Assembly (NCBI GenBank): GCA_910587735.1
Contig: CAJUNT010000001.1
Span: forward strand, 1 to 64,000
Length of the DNA: 64,000 nt
DNA from: an uncultured Clostridia bacterium
GTDB taxonomy: Bacteria; Bacillota; Clostridia; Lachnospirales; Anaerotignaceae
Direction of reading: 5' to 3'
Part shown: positions 14,841-24,340 of the stretch, piece after piece
Layout: each line of letters begins with the position of its first letter
Numbering within the stretch: the first letter of the stretch is position 1
Notes under the pieces: model-generated
Databases searched by the model: none
The model's input: only the letters and a program-made list of their open reading frames with translations
Told to the model about the DNA's origin: nothing
Program-made: the position numbers and the translations under genes

Positions 14841-14888
14841 TTGATTATTTCATAAAACATTTTATAAAAATAGAAAGAAGGGATTAAA

Positions 14889-15818
14889 ATGGCATCTATT
14901 TATAGCAGTATGTTAGAAATCATAGGGAATACACCATTATTAGAGCCAGTACGTTTGGAAAAGGAATTACAACTAAAAGGAAAATTACTTTTAAAATTGG
15001 AATATTTGAACCCAACAGGTAGCGTAAAAGATAGAGCAGCAAAGGGTATGATAGAAGATGCTGAAAAAAAAGGTTTACTCAAAAAAGGCTCTGTTATTAT
15101 TGAGCCTACAAGTGGTAATACAGGAATTGGATTAGCTTCTATTGCGGTTATAAAAGGCTATCGTGTGATATTAACTATGCCTGAAACAATGAGTATAGAA
15201 AGAAGAAATATACTCAAGGCATATGGCGCAGAATTGGTATTGACAGATGGTAAAAAAGGTATGTCAGGAGCCATTGAAAAAGCTGAAGAATTAGCAAAAG
15301 AAATTGAAAATAGTTTTATACCAGCACAGTTTGATAATGCAGCAAATGCAGAAATACACAAAAAAACAACTGGTGTTGAAATATGGAATGATACAGATGG
15401 AAGTATAGATTATTTTATTGCTGGTGTAGGAACAGGAGGTACATTAACTGGAACAGGTGAATATTTGAAGTCTAAAAAAGATAATATTCATATTGTTGCA
15501 GTAGAACCTGCGGATTCTCCTGTACTTTCACAGTCTAAAAGCGGTACTCATGCGATACAAGGCATTGGCGCAGGATTTGTGCCAAAAGTATTGAATACAT
15601 CTATATATGATAGTGTATTTGCAGTGGAAAGTAATGATGCTTTTGAATCTGCAAAAAAATTAGCAAAAACAGAAGGAATATTAGTAGGAATATCTTCAGG
15701 TGCAGCACTTCATGCAGGTATTACATTGGCAGAACAAGAACAAAATAAAGATAAAGTAATTGTTGTACTTTTGCCAGATTCTGCTGACAGATATTATTCT
15801 ACCGAATTATTTCAATAA
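14889..15818 (+). CDS. cysK: Cysteine synthase A (O-acetylserine sulfhydrylase)
   Basis: A PLP enzyme of 309 residues, the normal length, that makes cysteine from O-acetylserine and sulfide. Hallmarks are IGNTPLLEPVRL, the PLP lysine in TGSVKDRAA (near residue 47), the substrate loop PTSGNTGIGLA, the phosphate-binding GTGGTLTGTGEYL, and GISSGAALHA. AGAAGGG precedes the ATG. No serine acetyltransferase gene is adjacent. It is a single-gene unit, with a promoter at 14772 and a terminator at 15911. Confidence 0.97.
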   Translation: MASIYSSMLEIIGNTPLLEPVRLEKELQLKGKLLLKLEYLNPTGSVKDRAAKGMIEDAEKKGLLKKGSVIIEPTSGNTGIGLASIAVIKGYRVILTMPETMSIERRNILKAYGAELVLTDGKKGMSGAIEKAEELAKEIENSFIPAQFDNAANAEIHKKTTGVEIWNDTDGSIDYFIAGVGTGGTLTGTGEYLKSKKDNIHIVAVEPADSPVLSQSKSGTHAIQGIGAGFVPKVLNTSIYDSVFAVESNDAFESAKKLAKTEGILVGISSGAALHAGITLAEQEQNKDKVIVVLLPDSADRYYSTELFQ

Positions 15819-15910
15819 TCAAAACTATTTTTAATTTTATTTTACAAATTTGTTGCAAATAGATGATATTTTACTATCTTGTAATAGCATGTTTTATTAT
15901 AACGATATCA

Positions 15911-15945
15911 AAAATACCCTCACATTTTTGGTGAGGGTATTTTTC
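15911..15945. terminator. Bidirectional terminator between cysK and the M23 gene
   Basis: AAAATACCCTCAC pairs with GTGAGGGTATTTT, a perfect 13-bp stem with T or A runs on both sides, serving both convergent genes. Confidence 0.88.
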
Positions 15946-15991
15946 TCAATTATAAAAATTTTTTAAAACAAATGGTTTTTATGACTAGATA

Positions 15992-17179
15992 TTATCTTGA
16001 AATATTTGCAACACCTAAATAGGGTTCAGGATTTACAGCGGAACCATTTAGACGTACCTCAAAATGACAATGGTTTCCTGTTGAATTTCCTGTACTACCA
16101 CATTTCGCAATAACTTGTCCCCTAGATACTTTTTGTCCTCTTGAAACAGTTAAACTGGAGTTGTGTCCATATAATGTTACAATACCGCCTCCATGATTAA
16201 TCATAACTGTATTTCCATAACCATTTACCCAGCCTGCTGTAATTACAGTGCCACCTTCTGCTGCAACAATATTAGAGCCATATGGTGCTGGAATATCATA
16301 ACCGGTGTGTTTTTCCCAGCCACTTCCAATAGGGCGTTTTCTATTTACAAAACCACTGCTTAAACTAGAACTAGATGCTGCTCTTGCTGGTACAGGCCAG
16401 TTTAATTTGCCTCCTGTATATACAACTGTATCATTACCACTTGATGCAGAAGTTGCTGATGCTATTAATCTAGCCACTTCTTGGCTTGCTGCTTCATTGC
16501 TTTTGACTAATTGGTCATATTTTGCTTCATCTTGTGCATAAGCCTTTACAGTAGCCATTTTTTCTTCTTTTAAACTCTCTAAACTTGCTAATGTTGTTTT
16601 TTGCTCTTGTAGTAATTGTTCTGTTTCTTTTTCTTCTTGTTCCACTTCTTCTTTTTTCTCACGGATTACTTTTTCAGTATCTTTTAATTCGTTTAAAAGA
16701 TTATTATCATAGTCCATTATTTCTTCTACATGCTGCATACGCATTAAAAGGTCGTTTAATCCTTTTGATTCTAATATAACATCTAAATAACCAGTGTTAC
16801 CGTTTTCATGTATGTACTTTACACGCTGACCAAATACAGTCAATTGATTTTCTTTATTTTCTGTAGCTTGCTCTAACATTTGTTTTGATTCTTCCAAGCG
16901 TTTTTGTACTTCTGCTAAATCCGCCTCTACTTTTTCTAATTGCTCATTTGCAGCATTTAATGTTTGGTCTAATACAGCAACTTCTTGCTCTACAGATTGT
17001 TTTTTCTTTTTTGCTTCTGCTAAGTTCTTTTTTGCTTCCTCTGTTTTTTTCTGCAAATTAGCACGTTCTGTTTGTAATTGCTGCAATGTTTTTGTTGCGG
17101 CACTTACCTGCGTTGGTGCAACAAACAAAGAAAATGCAATCATACTAGACATAATACATATAAAAAGTTTTTTCAACAA
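15992..17179 (-). CDS. EnvC-like coiled-coil M23 metallopeptidase
   Basis: A secreted 395-residue cell-wall protein. A signal peptide (KKLFICIMSSMIAFSLFVA) ends around residue 27. A long coiled coil rich in Gln, Glu and Lys spans residues about 30-240. The C-terminal LytM/M23 domain (about 265-390) has the zinc ligands in HTGYD and HCHFEV (His 370 and 372), so it should be an active endopeptidase rather than a degenerate activator. Proteins with this architecture cleave peptidoglycan cross-links at division or growth sites. It is a single-gene unit. Confidence 0.92.
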   Translation of the reverse strand: MLKKLFICIMSSMIAFSLFVAPTQVSAATKTLQQLQTERANLQKKTEEAKKNLAEAKKKKQSVEQEVAVLDQTLNAANEQLEKVEADLAEVQKRLEESKQMLEQATENKENQLTVFGQRVKYIHENGNTGYLDVILESKGLNDLLMRMQHVEEIMDYDNNLLNELKDTEKVIREKKEEVEQEEKETEQLLQEQKTTLASLESLKEEKMATVKAYAQDEAKYDQLVKSNEAASQEVARLIASATSASSGNDTVVYTGGKLNWPVPARAASSSSLSSGFVNRKRPIGSGWEKHTGYDIPAPYGSNIVAAEGGTVITAGWVNGYGNTVMINHGGGIVTLYGHNSSLTVSRGQKVSRGQVIAKCGSTGNSTGNHCHFEVRLNGSAVNPEPYLGVANISR

Positions 17180-17344
17180 TGATTCCCTCCAAACAAAAAT
17201 GAATTACTTTTACAATTATATAACAGAATTATGAATAAAGTATGAACAAATTCATTTCTCATTTATTTTTAATATTTATTGTTTAATATTTATTGTATTT
17301 TCATTTTTTATTGTGAATACTTGTATATTTTATATATATGTTTT

Positions 17345-17381
17345 CAAAAAAAGAAGCTATATTATAATCAATAATAGCTTC
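17345..17381 (-). terminator. Terminator of the ddl-murI operon
   Basis: On the minus strand GAAGCTAT pairs with ATAGCTTC and a run of seven T follows. It lies 135 bp beyond the murI stop; the rest of the 336-bp gap holds only AT-rich sequence. Confidence 0.65.
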
Positions 17382-17515
17382 TAATTGTAAAAAAACTCGT
17401 TTATTACATACTTTATTACTATAAGTAAACTTTTTTAAAAAAATTACATTTTTATTTATTTTATGTAAAAGTTTGACAGCATAATTTATATAACAATCAT
17501 AAATGACTTTTTGTA

Positions 17516-18319
17516 TTAATAAGATTCAATATCAATTACTTCAGGTATATATTCCTTTTTTAATGCTTTTTTACACATATTACTAAAGGTATCTGTATCA
17601 TCACTAATATAAAAATATCTTTCTGATATGTTTTCTCCCTGTTGTAATAATTTGTGTTCTGCTAAAAATGACTTCACCATAGTTGCTGTAGATTTTGCAG
17701 GGTCAACTAATTTGATGCTGCTGCCTACTGTTTCGCCTATACATCTTTTTAAAAGAGGATAGTGTGTACAACCTAATACAAGAGAATCAATTCCTTTTTC
17801 TACTAATTCTTGTAAATAATTTTGTGCTGTTAATTTTGCAACTATATTTTCTGTCCAACCTTCTTCCACAAGAGATACAAAAAGAGGACAAGGCTTTGCA
17901 TATACTTCTATACTGCTGTCTGCCTCTGCAAGCAATGTTTCATATGCTTTACTTCTAATTGTGCTGCTTGTGCCAATAATACCTACTTTTTTATTTTTTG
18001 TAGAACGAAGTGCTTCCTCTACACCTGGAACGATTACACCAAATATAGGAATATCAAATGTTTGTCTTAATTCTTGTAAGCTGTTTGAACTTGCTGTATT
18101 GCAAGCAATAATAACAGCTTTTACATTTTTTGTTAATAAAAATCGTACAATTTGTTTTGAAAATTTTGTAACAGTTTTTTTGGATTTTGTACCATAAGGA
18201 ACTCTTGCTGTATCCCCAAAATAAATAATGTTTTCATGGGGCAATGCTTTTATAATTTGTTTTACTACTGTTAAACCGCCTACACCAGAATCAAATATAC
18301 CAATTGGTCTTTTATCCAT
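17516..18319 (-). CDS. murI: Glutamate racemase
   Basis: Makes D-glutamate for peptidoglycan. About 267 residues with the family motifs RPIGIFDSGVGGLTV, YFGDTARVPYG, the first catalytic Cys in IIACNTASS and the second in LGCTHYPLL. The start at 18319 follows AGGAGGAG; a longer in-frame ATG at 18349 lies inside the end of ddl and lacks a site. It is the second gene of a two-gene operon with ddl (20-bp gap), joining the two D-amino-acid steps of wall synthesis. Confidence 0.96.
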   Translation of the reverse strand: MDKRPIGIFDSGVGGLTVVKQIIKALPHENIIYFGDTARVPYGTKSKKTVTKFSKQIVRFLLTKNVKAVIIACNTASSNSLQELRQTFDIPIFGVIVPGVEEALRSTKNKKVGIIGTSSTIRSKAYETLLAEADSSIEVYAKPCPLFVSLVEEGWTENIVAKLTAQNYLQELVEKGIDSLVLGCTHYPLLKRCIGETVGSSIKLVDPAKSTATMVKSFLAEHKLLQQGENISERYFYISDDTDTFSNMCKKALKKEYIPEVIDIESY

Positions 18320-18339
18320 TGTTTTTCTCCTCCTGATTA

Positions 18340-19407
18340 TCATTTGCACTGTTGTTTTGAAAAAGCAAGTGTAATCAATTCATCAATTAGTAATTCTTTT
18401 GATTTGCCTTCTGCCTCCCAAAGCATAGGATACATACTGATAGAAGTAAATCCAGGCATTGTATTTAATTCATTAAATATAATACGATTTGTATTTTTTT
18501 GTATTAAAAAATCCACTCTTGCAAGTCCTGTACCTTCTACTGCTTTAAATATTTTGATTGCAATTTTTCTAATTTTATCAGTAATTTCTTTGTCTAATTC
18601 TGCTGGCACAACTGTTTTAGATTCTGCATTGTTATATTTTGCATCATAATCATAAAATTCAGCAGCAGAAAATATTTCTCCTACACCACTAGCAATAGGA
18701 TTCTCATTACCTAAAACAGAACATTCTATTTCCCTACCATCTATAAATTCCTCTGCAATGACCTTTGTATCAAATTTTGCAGCATAATAGAGTGCTTTTT
18801 TCAATTCTTCTCTATTATGTGCTTTTGTAATTCCCACAGAAGAACCAGTATTTGCAGGTTTAATAAAACAAGGATATTGTAATTCTTTTTCAATTTGATT
18901 TAATATATTTTCACAATGTTCTAATTCATAGGTGTAAAACCACAAATATTTTGCTTGTTCGATATTTACAGACTTTGCTATCATTTTTGTAAAAACTTTG
19001 TCCATAGAAACACAGGAAGATAATACACCATCTCCCACATAAGGAATTTGTGCCATTTCAAAAAGACCTTGTATTGTACCATCTTCTCCCCATTTACCAT
19101 GTAATACAGGAAATATAACATCTACTGGAATTTTTTTGATTTTATCACCTATTATTTTTAATATACTTTTTTGTGTAGCATCTGGGCTGATAATTGCTGG
19201 TGTTCCATATTTTTTCCATTCTCCTGTTTTAATATGTTCAACAGGACCATCATATATTAACCATTGTCCTTCCTTTGTAATGCCTATTGGTATAATGTAG
19301 TATTTTTCTTCATTCATATTTGAAATTATCATAGAGGCAGAATTAAGAGAGACCTCATGCTCTGGAGATTGTCCGCCAAATATTACAACAATATTTTTTT
19401 TATTCAT
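18340..19407 (-). CDS. ddl: D-alanine--D-alanine ligase
   Basis: An ATP-grasp enzyme of 355 residues that makes the D-Ala-D-Ala dipeptide of peptidoglycan. Motifs are VVIFGGQSPEHEVSL, FPVLHGKWGEDGTIQG, FIKPANTGSSVGI and the metal-binding FNELNTMPGFTSISMYPML. The length and motifs fit a housekeeping Ddl; no vanH or vanX neighbour suggests a resistance ligase. It is the first gene of the ddl-murI operon. Confidence 0.96.
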   Translation of the reverse strand: MNKKNIVVIFGGQSPEHEVSLNSASMIISNMNEEKYYIIPIGITKEGQWLIYDGPVEHIKTGEWKKYGTPAIISPDATQKSILKIIGDKIKKIPVDVIFPVLHGKWGEDGTIQGLFEMAQIPYVGDGVLSSCVSMDKVFTKMIAKSVNIEQAKYLWFYTYELEHCENILNQIEKELQYPCFIKPANTGSSVGITKAHNREELKKALYYAAKFDTKVIAEEFIDGREIECSVLGNENPIASGVGEIFSAAEFYDYDAKYNNAESKTVVPAELDKEITDKIRKIAIKIFKAVEGTGLARVDFLIQKNTNRIIFNELNTMPGFTSISMYPMLWEAEGKSKELLIDELITLAFSKQQCK

Positions 19408-19560
19408 ATACTATCGCTACTGCAAACTTATAAATAAAGAAATAAAATCTATTTATAGTGTATTTTACTTTATTATAATGTTGCTTGTTTTACAGTAACA
19501 TTCTCCTTTACTATTTTTTGCATATTGATTATGCTGCGCTGCAACTTGCGTCACTTTTGT

Positions 19561-19594
19561 ATTACAATACTTTTATAGAAAAGAGTATTGTAAT
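19561..19594. other. Perfect 11-bp inverted repeat upstream of ddl
   Basis: ATTACAATACT and AGTATTGTAAT flank a 12-nt loop about 155 bp upstream of the ddl start. There is no T run on either side. The surrounding 19408-19786 stretch is AT-rich and shows no gene; frames in it have no plausible ribosome-binding site or family resemblance. Confidence 0.45.
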
Positions 19595-19786
19595 ATTAAG
19601 TAGAGAAAATATTTTCTTTTCAAAAATATATGCTTTTTATTTTATTTTTAGTCTATATTTTTCAATTCACCAATACTATTATATTCACAAATAAAGGGAA
19701 TGACAATAAAAAACTGTTTTTCTGTATAAATTATCAAATAAGTTTGTTTTTTGATAAAACTGTTGTAAAAATAGTATATTGATATT

Positions 19787-19825
19787 AAAAAAAGGGTGAT
19801 AGAATGAACATCTATCACCTTTTTA
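19787..19825 (-). terminator. Terminator of ribU
   Basis: AAAAGGGTGATAG pairs with CTATCACCTTTT, a perfect stem with T or A runs on both sides, located 50 bp downstream of the ribU stop. Confidence 0.85.
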
Positions 19826-19875
19826 TCAGACATCAATAATCCATTATTCTATAAATATGTGAATACTTGCCAAAA

Positions 19876-20487
19876 TTAGTGTCTTGAAACACCTTTTAAT
19901 ATATAAGAAATAGATTTATATAATAAAAATGTAATCAAGCAGTTAATAGAGGATTTTAACAAATTAAAAGGTATAATGATGGGTACTAACATTCCCATAA
20001 CTGCTTGTATAGGTGCTCCCATAAATAATGGTGTTAATATCAAATTCATAAGTACCATAGCTAATGTCATTGTAATTGCACCGATTACTAAAGAAATTGC
20101 AGCACCTTTTTTCGTTTTTGTTTTTTGATAAATACTACCTGATATCAATGTACAACTTCCCGTTGCTACAATATGCATAATAATGCCTATTGGACCACTA
20201 CCAGCACTAACAGTAGTACCTTGTATTAATGAAACAACGATTGTTAATATAAATCCTGCAATGGGACCATAGGTAAATGTACCAATTAATATAGGAATGT
20301 CAGCAGGGTCATATTCTAAAAATGCTGCTGCTGGAAACAAAGGAAAATGTATAACAGATACAAATACAATAGAAATTGCAGCAAGCATAGCCATACCTAC
20401 CATTTGTCTTGTAGACATTTTTTGTTTTACTTTTTGTTGTGGTGATGTTTCATTTGTTGCTGAAAAAATTGACTTGATGTTTTCCAT
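19876..20487 (-). CDS. ribU: Riboflavin ECF transporter S component RibU
   Basis: A 203-residue membrane protein, the substrate-binding S unit of an energy-coupling-factor transporter. It has a hydrophilic N-terminus of about 25 residues and then five to six membrane helices. The riboflavin-type signature FPLFPAAAFLEYDPADIPILIG is visible in two stretches. The FMN riboswitch directly upstream confirms the substrate. The shared EcfA, EcfA' and EcfT subunits are not in the window. GGAGGG precedes the ATG. Confidence 0.95.
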   Translation of the reverse strand: MENIKSIFSATNETSPQQKVKQKMSTRQMVGMAMLAAISIVFVSVIHFPLFPAAAFLEYDPADIPILIGTFTYGPIAGFILTIVVSLIQGTTVSAGSGPIGIIMHIVATGSCTLISGSIYQKTKTKKGAAISLVIGAITMTLAMVLMNLILTPLFMGAPIQAVMGMLVPIIIPFNLLKSSINCLITFLLYKSISYILKGVSRH

Positions 20488-20604
20488 AATAAAATTCCCT
20501 CCATTTGTTGTTGTATAGCAATCATACTGTATAAGATTTTATTTACAGCGATAAGCTGTAAAATTGCACAAAGCAAGCTGTTTTTATTTGTTTTTATATA
20601 AAAG

Positions 20605-20637
20605 CAATAAAAAAACAGCCTAAAATCTTCAGACTGT
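20605..20637 (-). terminator. Riboswitch-controlled terminator
   Basis: On the minus strand ACAGTCT pairs with AGGCTGT (one G-T pair), followed by seven T. It lies between the FMN aptamer and ribU. TGACAG words close to the aptamer (near 20694) could form the alternative antiterminator. Confidence 0.8.
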
Positions 20638-20700
20638 CATCAAGCAAAATAAAGGATAGCAAAAAATGTATTTTATCAATACAAATAAATGCTGTCATTT

Positions 20701-20832
20701 ATTCTTCTCCCATCCAGACTTTATAACATTTGTTATACTCACTGTCGGTCATGGAATTGCACCATGTCAGCAAATGATATTCGCTCGTGGACTATTACCA
20801 CCGGTCGGGAATTGCACCCTGCCCTGAAGAAT
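20701..20832 (-). promoter_or_regulatory. FMN riboswitch (RFN element)
   Basis: Read on the minus strand, the conserved blocks appear in order: AGGGCAGGGTG, AATTCCCGACCGG, GGTAATAGTCCACGAGC, GGTGCAATTCCATGACCG, ACAGT, then AAAGTCTGGATGGGAGAAGA. The closing stem P1 is ATTCTTC with GAAGAAT. When FMN is bound the aptamer should favour the terminator at 20605-20637 and switch off ribU. Confidence 0.97.
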
Positions 20833-20946
20833 TTTATATTTGTATTTATTATAAAATGTTATAAATAAAAAGTCAATTATTTTTATGGAAATGTAATATA
20901 TTTCATAATATGAATTGATAGGAATATAGAAAAGTAGTATAAAAGT

Positions 20947-20981
20947 AAAACCGACAAAAAGAATGGTGTTTTGTCGGTTTT
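20947..20981. terminator. Terminator of the C_GCAxxG_C_C gene
   Basis: AAAACCGACAAAA pairs with TTTTGTCGGTTTT, a perfect 13-bp stem around a 9-nt loop, just beyond the stop codon of the leftward gene. Confidence 0.85.
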
Positions 20982-20986
20982 GCATA

Positions 20987-21478
20987 TTATTGTTGACTTT
21001 GATTTTCTTGTGCATATTTTGCAACAAGTTCGGCACAGTATGAAATAATTTGTTTGCAATTTTGTTTTCTTGCTTTTCCAGCAAAATCTCCATGAGGTGC
21101 AGAAAGTTCTTTACAAATAAGTGTACCATAGTGTTGTTCAATTTCACGTACCATATCGCCAAATGGTACATAAATCTGTTGTATTTGTTGTATTCTTTCT
21201 TTTGGTGTTTCCTTTTCAAAAGGATTTCTGCCTTTCATTGTACTAAGTGCTAATATTGCTCCTGTAATTGCTCCACAAGTATTTCTGGTTTGTCCCATAC
21301 CGCCTCCAAATCCAGAAGCCAATGAAATAACTTCTTTAGGAAAATTAACATTTTGTGTATCTAAAAAACTTTGCAGAACACATTCAGAACAGTTTAAACC
21401 TTGTTTAAAATACTCTCCAGCAATATTTCCAGCTTCTGCAATACGTTCTTCTTTTGTCATATTTGCTTTTTCTTCCAT
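20987..21478 (-). CDS. C_GCAxxG_C_C family redox-type protein
   Basis: About 163 residues with the family cysteine pattern: GLNCSECVL, then GFGGGMGQTRNTCGAITGAI (the C-GCAxxG segment), ELICKEL-like and NCKQIISYC. The family is thought to bind a metal or redox cofactor but no member has a settled function in general use. The start at 21478 is used because GGAGGAG is 6 nt upstream; the longer frame to 21556 has no site. Monocistronic. Confidence 0.88.
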   Translation of the reverse strand: MEEKANMTKEERIAEAGNIAGEYFKQGLNCSECVLQSFLDTQNVNFPKEVISLASGFGGGMGQTRNTCGAITGAILALSTMKGRNPFEKETPKERIQQIQQIYVPFGDMVREIEQHYGTLICKELSAPHGDFAGKARKQNCKQIISYCAELVAKYAQENQSQQ

Positions 21479-21740
21479 AAAAATCTCCTCCATAATATCA
21501 TAACATACCACATTTCTTACTGTATTTATAGTATATTGCATAAATGTTGTTGTCAATAGTTTTCATATAAAAGGATGACTTTGTTATAAAATGAATTTTA
21601 ATAAAAATACTCATGATATTTTACCATAAAATTACAATAAATTAGTATTCCTTTTCTATATTGAATATGGTATGATAAGAATAATGTGTATTTTTGTAGT
21701 AGTAGTGAAGTAAATTGCTAATAGAGACATTTTATAGCAT

Positions 21741-21775
21741 ATTTCAGTAAATTTGTAAAACAAATTTACTGAAAT
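21741..21775. other. 16-bp perfect inverted repeat upstream of pyrG
   Basis: ATTTCAGTAAATTTGT and ACAAATTTACTGAAAT flank the three-base centre AAA. No T run follows on either side, so it is not an intrinsic terminator. It lies 91 bp before the pyrG start, probably in the promoter or leader. It may be an operator or an mRNA hairpin; the remaining 21479-21866 sequence shows no gene. Confidence 0.55.
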
Positions 21776-21866
21776 AACAGGCAGAATATGGATAATGTTA
21801 ATGTCTGATAAAATGAGACTGATATCATAAAATGAGAAAGGAGAAAGTTATTATAATTGTTTTATA

Positions 21867-23486
21867 ATGACAGTGAAGAAAATGGCTATAAAATATATTT
21901 TTGTAACAGGCGGTGTTGTTTCTGGTTTAGGAAAAGGCATTACAGCCGCTTCTTTAGGACGATTATTAAAAGCAAGAGGGTATAAAGTTACAATACAAAA
22001 ATTTGACCCTTATATCAATTTAGACCCTGGAACAATGAGCCCTTATCAGCATGGAGAGGTTTTTGTTACAGAAGATGGTGCAGAAACAGATTTAGATTTA
22101 GGACATTATGAAAGATTTATTGATGAAAATTTAAGTATTAATAGCAATATTACTACGGGAAAAGTATATTGGTCTGTATTAAATAAAGAAAGAAAAGGAG
22201 AATATTTGGGAGCGACTGTGCAAGTAATACCACATATTACAAATGAAATTAAAAGTAGAGTATATCGTGCAGGTAAGGCATCACAATCAGATATTGTCAT
22301 TACAGAAATTGGTGGAACAGTAGGGGATATTGAGAGTACGCCTTTTTTGGAAGCAATTAGACAAGTTGCAAGAGAGGTGGGAAAAGAAAATTGTTTATAC
22401 ATACACGTAACACTGATACCATATCTTTCAAAAAGCGGAGAAATGAAAACAAAACCCACACAACATTCTGTAAAAGAATTGCTTTCCATAGGTATACAAC
22501 CTGATATGATTGTATGTCGTACAGAGCATAAAATTAGCCAGGATATGAAAGATAAACTAGCATTGTTCTGTAATGTAGATGAGGATTGTATTATACAAAA
22601 TATGGATGCAGAAAGTCTTTATGAAGTGCCTATTATGTTAGAAGAAGAAGGTATTGCAAAAGTTGCCTGTAAAAAATTAGGCATTGAGGACAAAGAGCCA
22701 GATATGGCAGAATGGCTTTCTATGCTGGAAAAAGAAAAGAATATGGATAAAAAAGTACGTATTGCTTTGGTAGGAAAGTATGTAGAATTACATGATGCTT
22801 ATTTGTCTATTGTGGAATCATTACATCATGGCGGTATTGCAACAGGAGCAGATGTTGAAATAGATTGGGTAAATGCTGAACATCTCACAGAAGCAAATAT
22901 AGCGTCTAGATTAGAAAAATGCCATGGAGTACTCGTTCCAGGCGGTTTTGGAGATAGAGGATTAGAGGGAAAAATTAGAGCAATACAATATGCTCGTGAG
23001 AATAATGTCCCATTCTTTGGAATTTGTCTGGGTATGCAATGTGCAGTAATTGAATATGCAAGAAATGTATTAGGATGGAAAGATGCCTTTACAGCAGAAG
23101 TAAAAGAAACAGAACATCCAGTAATTGATTTAATGCCAGAGCAAAAGGATATTGATAATTTAGGAGGTACAATGCGTTTAGGAGCATATCCTTGTAAATT
23201 AGTAAAAGATTCTTGTGCTTATAAAGCATATGATACAGAGTTGATATATGAACGTCATAGACATAGATATGAATTTAATAATGAATATAGAAAACAATTC
23301 GTTGAAGCAGGATTGCAGATTGTGGGGCTTTCTCCAGATGATAGATTAGTGGAAATTGTAGAAGTGCCTCAAAATGATTGGTTTGTGGGGGTACAATTCC
23401 ACCCAGAATTTAAGTCACGTCCAAATAGATGCCAGCCTTTATTCCATGATTTTGTACAAGCGTGTGTAAATTATAGTGAAAAGTAA
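21867..23486 (+). CDS. pyrG: CTP synthase
   Basis: Converts UTP to CTP with glutamine as nitrogen donor. 539 residues, the usual length. The N-terminal synthetase domain has IFVTGGVVSGLGKGITAASLG and FDPYINLDPGTMSPYQHGEVFV; the C-terminal glutamine amidotransferase has PGGFGDRG, the nucleophile in GICLGMQ (Cys near 387) and HPEFKSRP. The ATG at 21867 is about 25 bp after AAAGGAG; an internal ATG at 21882, which begins MAIKYIFVTGG, is a likely alternative start. Monocistronic, with a terminator at 23561. Confidence 0.97.
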   Translation: MTVKKMAIKYIFVTGGVVSGLGKGITAASLGRLLKARGYKVTIQKFDPYINLDPGTMSPYQHGEVFVTEDGAETDLDLGHYERFIDENLSINSNITTGKVYWSVLNKERKGEYLGATVQVIPHITNEIKSRVYRAGKASQSDIVITEIGGTVGDIESTPFLEAIRQVAREVGKENCLYIHVTLIPYLSKSGEMKTKPTQHSVKELLSIGIQPDMIVCRTEHKISQDMKDKLALFCNVDEDCIIQNMDAESLYEVPIMLEEEGIAKVACKKLGIEDKEPDMAEWLSMLEKEKNMDKKVRIALVGKYVELHDAYLSIVESLHHGGIATGADVEIDWVNAEHLTEANIASRLEKCHGVLVPGGFGDRGLEGKIRAIQYARENNVPFFGICLGMQCAVIEYARNVLGWKDAFTAEVKETEHPVIDLMPEQKDIDNLGGTMRLGAYPCKLVKDSCAYKAYDTELIYERHRHRYEFNNEYRKQFVEAGLQIVGLSPDDRLVEIVEVPQNDWFVGVQFHPEFKSRPNRCQPLFHDFVQACVNYSEK

Positions 23487-23560
23487 TCACATAAATACTT
23501 TTTTAATTATGAATATATTTTAATAAATATAAAAAAATATTTGTATGGCAATTAAATATG

Positions 23561-23600
23561 ACAAAAATAACAAGAAAATGCACTTTCTTGTTATTTTTGT
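23561..23600 (+). terminator. Terminator of pyrG
   Basis: ACAAAAATAACAAGAAA pairs with TTTCTTGTTATTTTTGT, a perfect 17-bp stem around a 6-nt loop. The rest of the 408-bp gap is extremely AT-rich with no recognisable gene. Confidence 0.85.
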
Positions 23601-23894
23601 GCAATAAAATTAGTTATTGGTAAAAATGTGCAAAAAAAATGAGAAAAAATTGATAAAAATTTTGTTGTTTTTTTATAAAATTATGATATGATATTAATAA
23701 GATGAAAAATATTTATTGTATATAAGTCAAACACATTTGTCTTTTTAAAAAATGGTTTTTATTGTATTTTTACAAAAAAATATCAATAAATATTTGTTTT
23801 TTATAAAGCGAAAATACAAAATATGTTATTGACATAGTACTAAAAATATATCGCCTGTAATGCAACAGTATTGATAAGGAGGTAACGATTTACT

Positions 23895-24335
23895 ATGAAA
23901 GAAGAAAAAATTGCAGTATGTATTACAGCACAAACTAGTTCTCAAAGATTGATTGATTATGGTGCCGAGATAGCAGAACAATATAATAGTTCTTTGCATA
24001 TACTTCATGTGCAAAAGGGTGATAGTATTTTTCAAAATGGAGAAACATTAAAATTACTCACAAAATTATTATCTTATGGCGATAGATGTGGTGGTATTGT
24101 TCATGTGTTATGTGATGAAGATGTGCCAAAATGTATTGCTCAATTTGCAAAAGAGGAAGGCATTACAAAAGTTATTATGGGAGAACTGCCCAAAGTGGAG
24201 AAAAAACACACTACTAAAGTACAAAAAGAAACACAATTTCAAAAAATTATTAATGCATTACCAAAAGATATAGAAGTGATAATTGTAAAACATCAGCAAA
24301 TAATACAAACAGAATTAAAACAAAAAATTGGATAA
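23895..24335 (+). CDS. Universal stress protein (UspA-like)
   Basis: A 146-residue protein with the Usp fold order: the strand KIAVCITAQTSSQRLIDYGAEI, a strand SLHILHVQKG after the first helix, then GITKVIMGELPK and a final strand IEVIIVKH. The first part resembles the Usp domain of sensor kinase KdpD. The ATP-binding G2xG9xG(S/T) motif of ATP-binding Usp proteins is not conserved, so it is probably of the non-ATP-binding kind. AAGGAGG precedes the ATG. Monocistronic, with a terminator at 24341-24368. Confidence 0.75.
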   Translation: MKEEKIAVCITAQTSSQRLIDYGAEIAEQYNSSLHILHVQKGDSIFQNGETLKLLTKLLSYGDRCGGIVHVLCDEDVPKCIAQFAKEEGITKVIMGELPKVEKKHTTKVQKETQFQKIINALPKDIEVIIVKHQQIIQTELKQKIG

Positions 24336-24340
24336 AAAAC

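Noticed and set aside
18340..19407. VanA/VanB-type D-Ala-D-Lac ligase
   Set aside because: Length, motifs and the adjacent murI fit a housekeeping Ddl, and no vanH, vanX or vanRS neighbours are present.
19648..19836. 62-codon frame upstream of ribU
   Set aside because: It runs through the ribU terminator hairpin and has no family resemblance.
20767..21219. 150-codon leftward frame
   Set aside because: It overlaps the FMN riboswitch, the terminator and the C_GCAxxG_C_C gene in another frame and has no ribosome-binding site.
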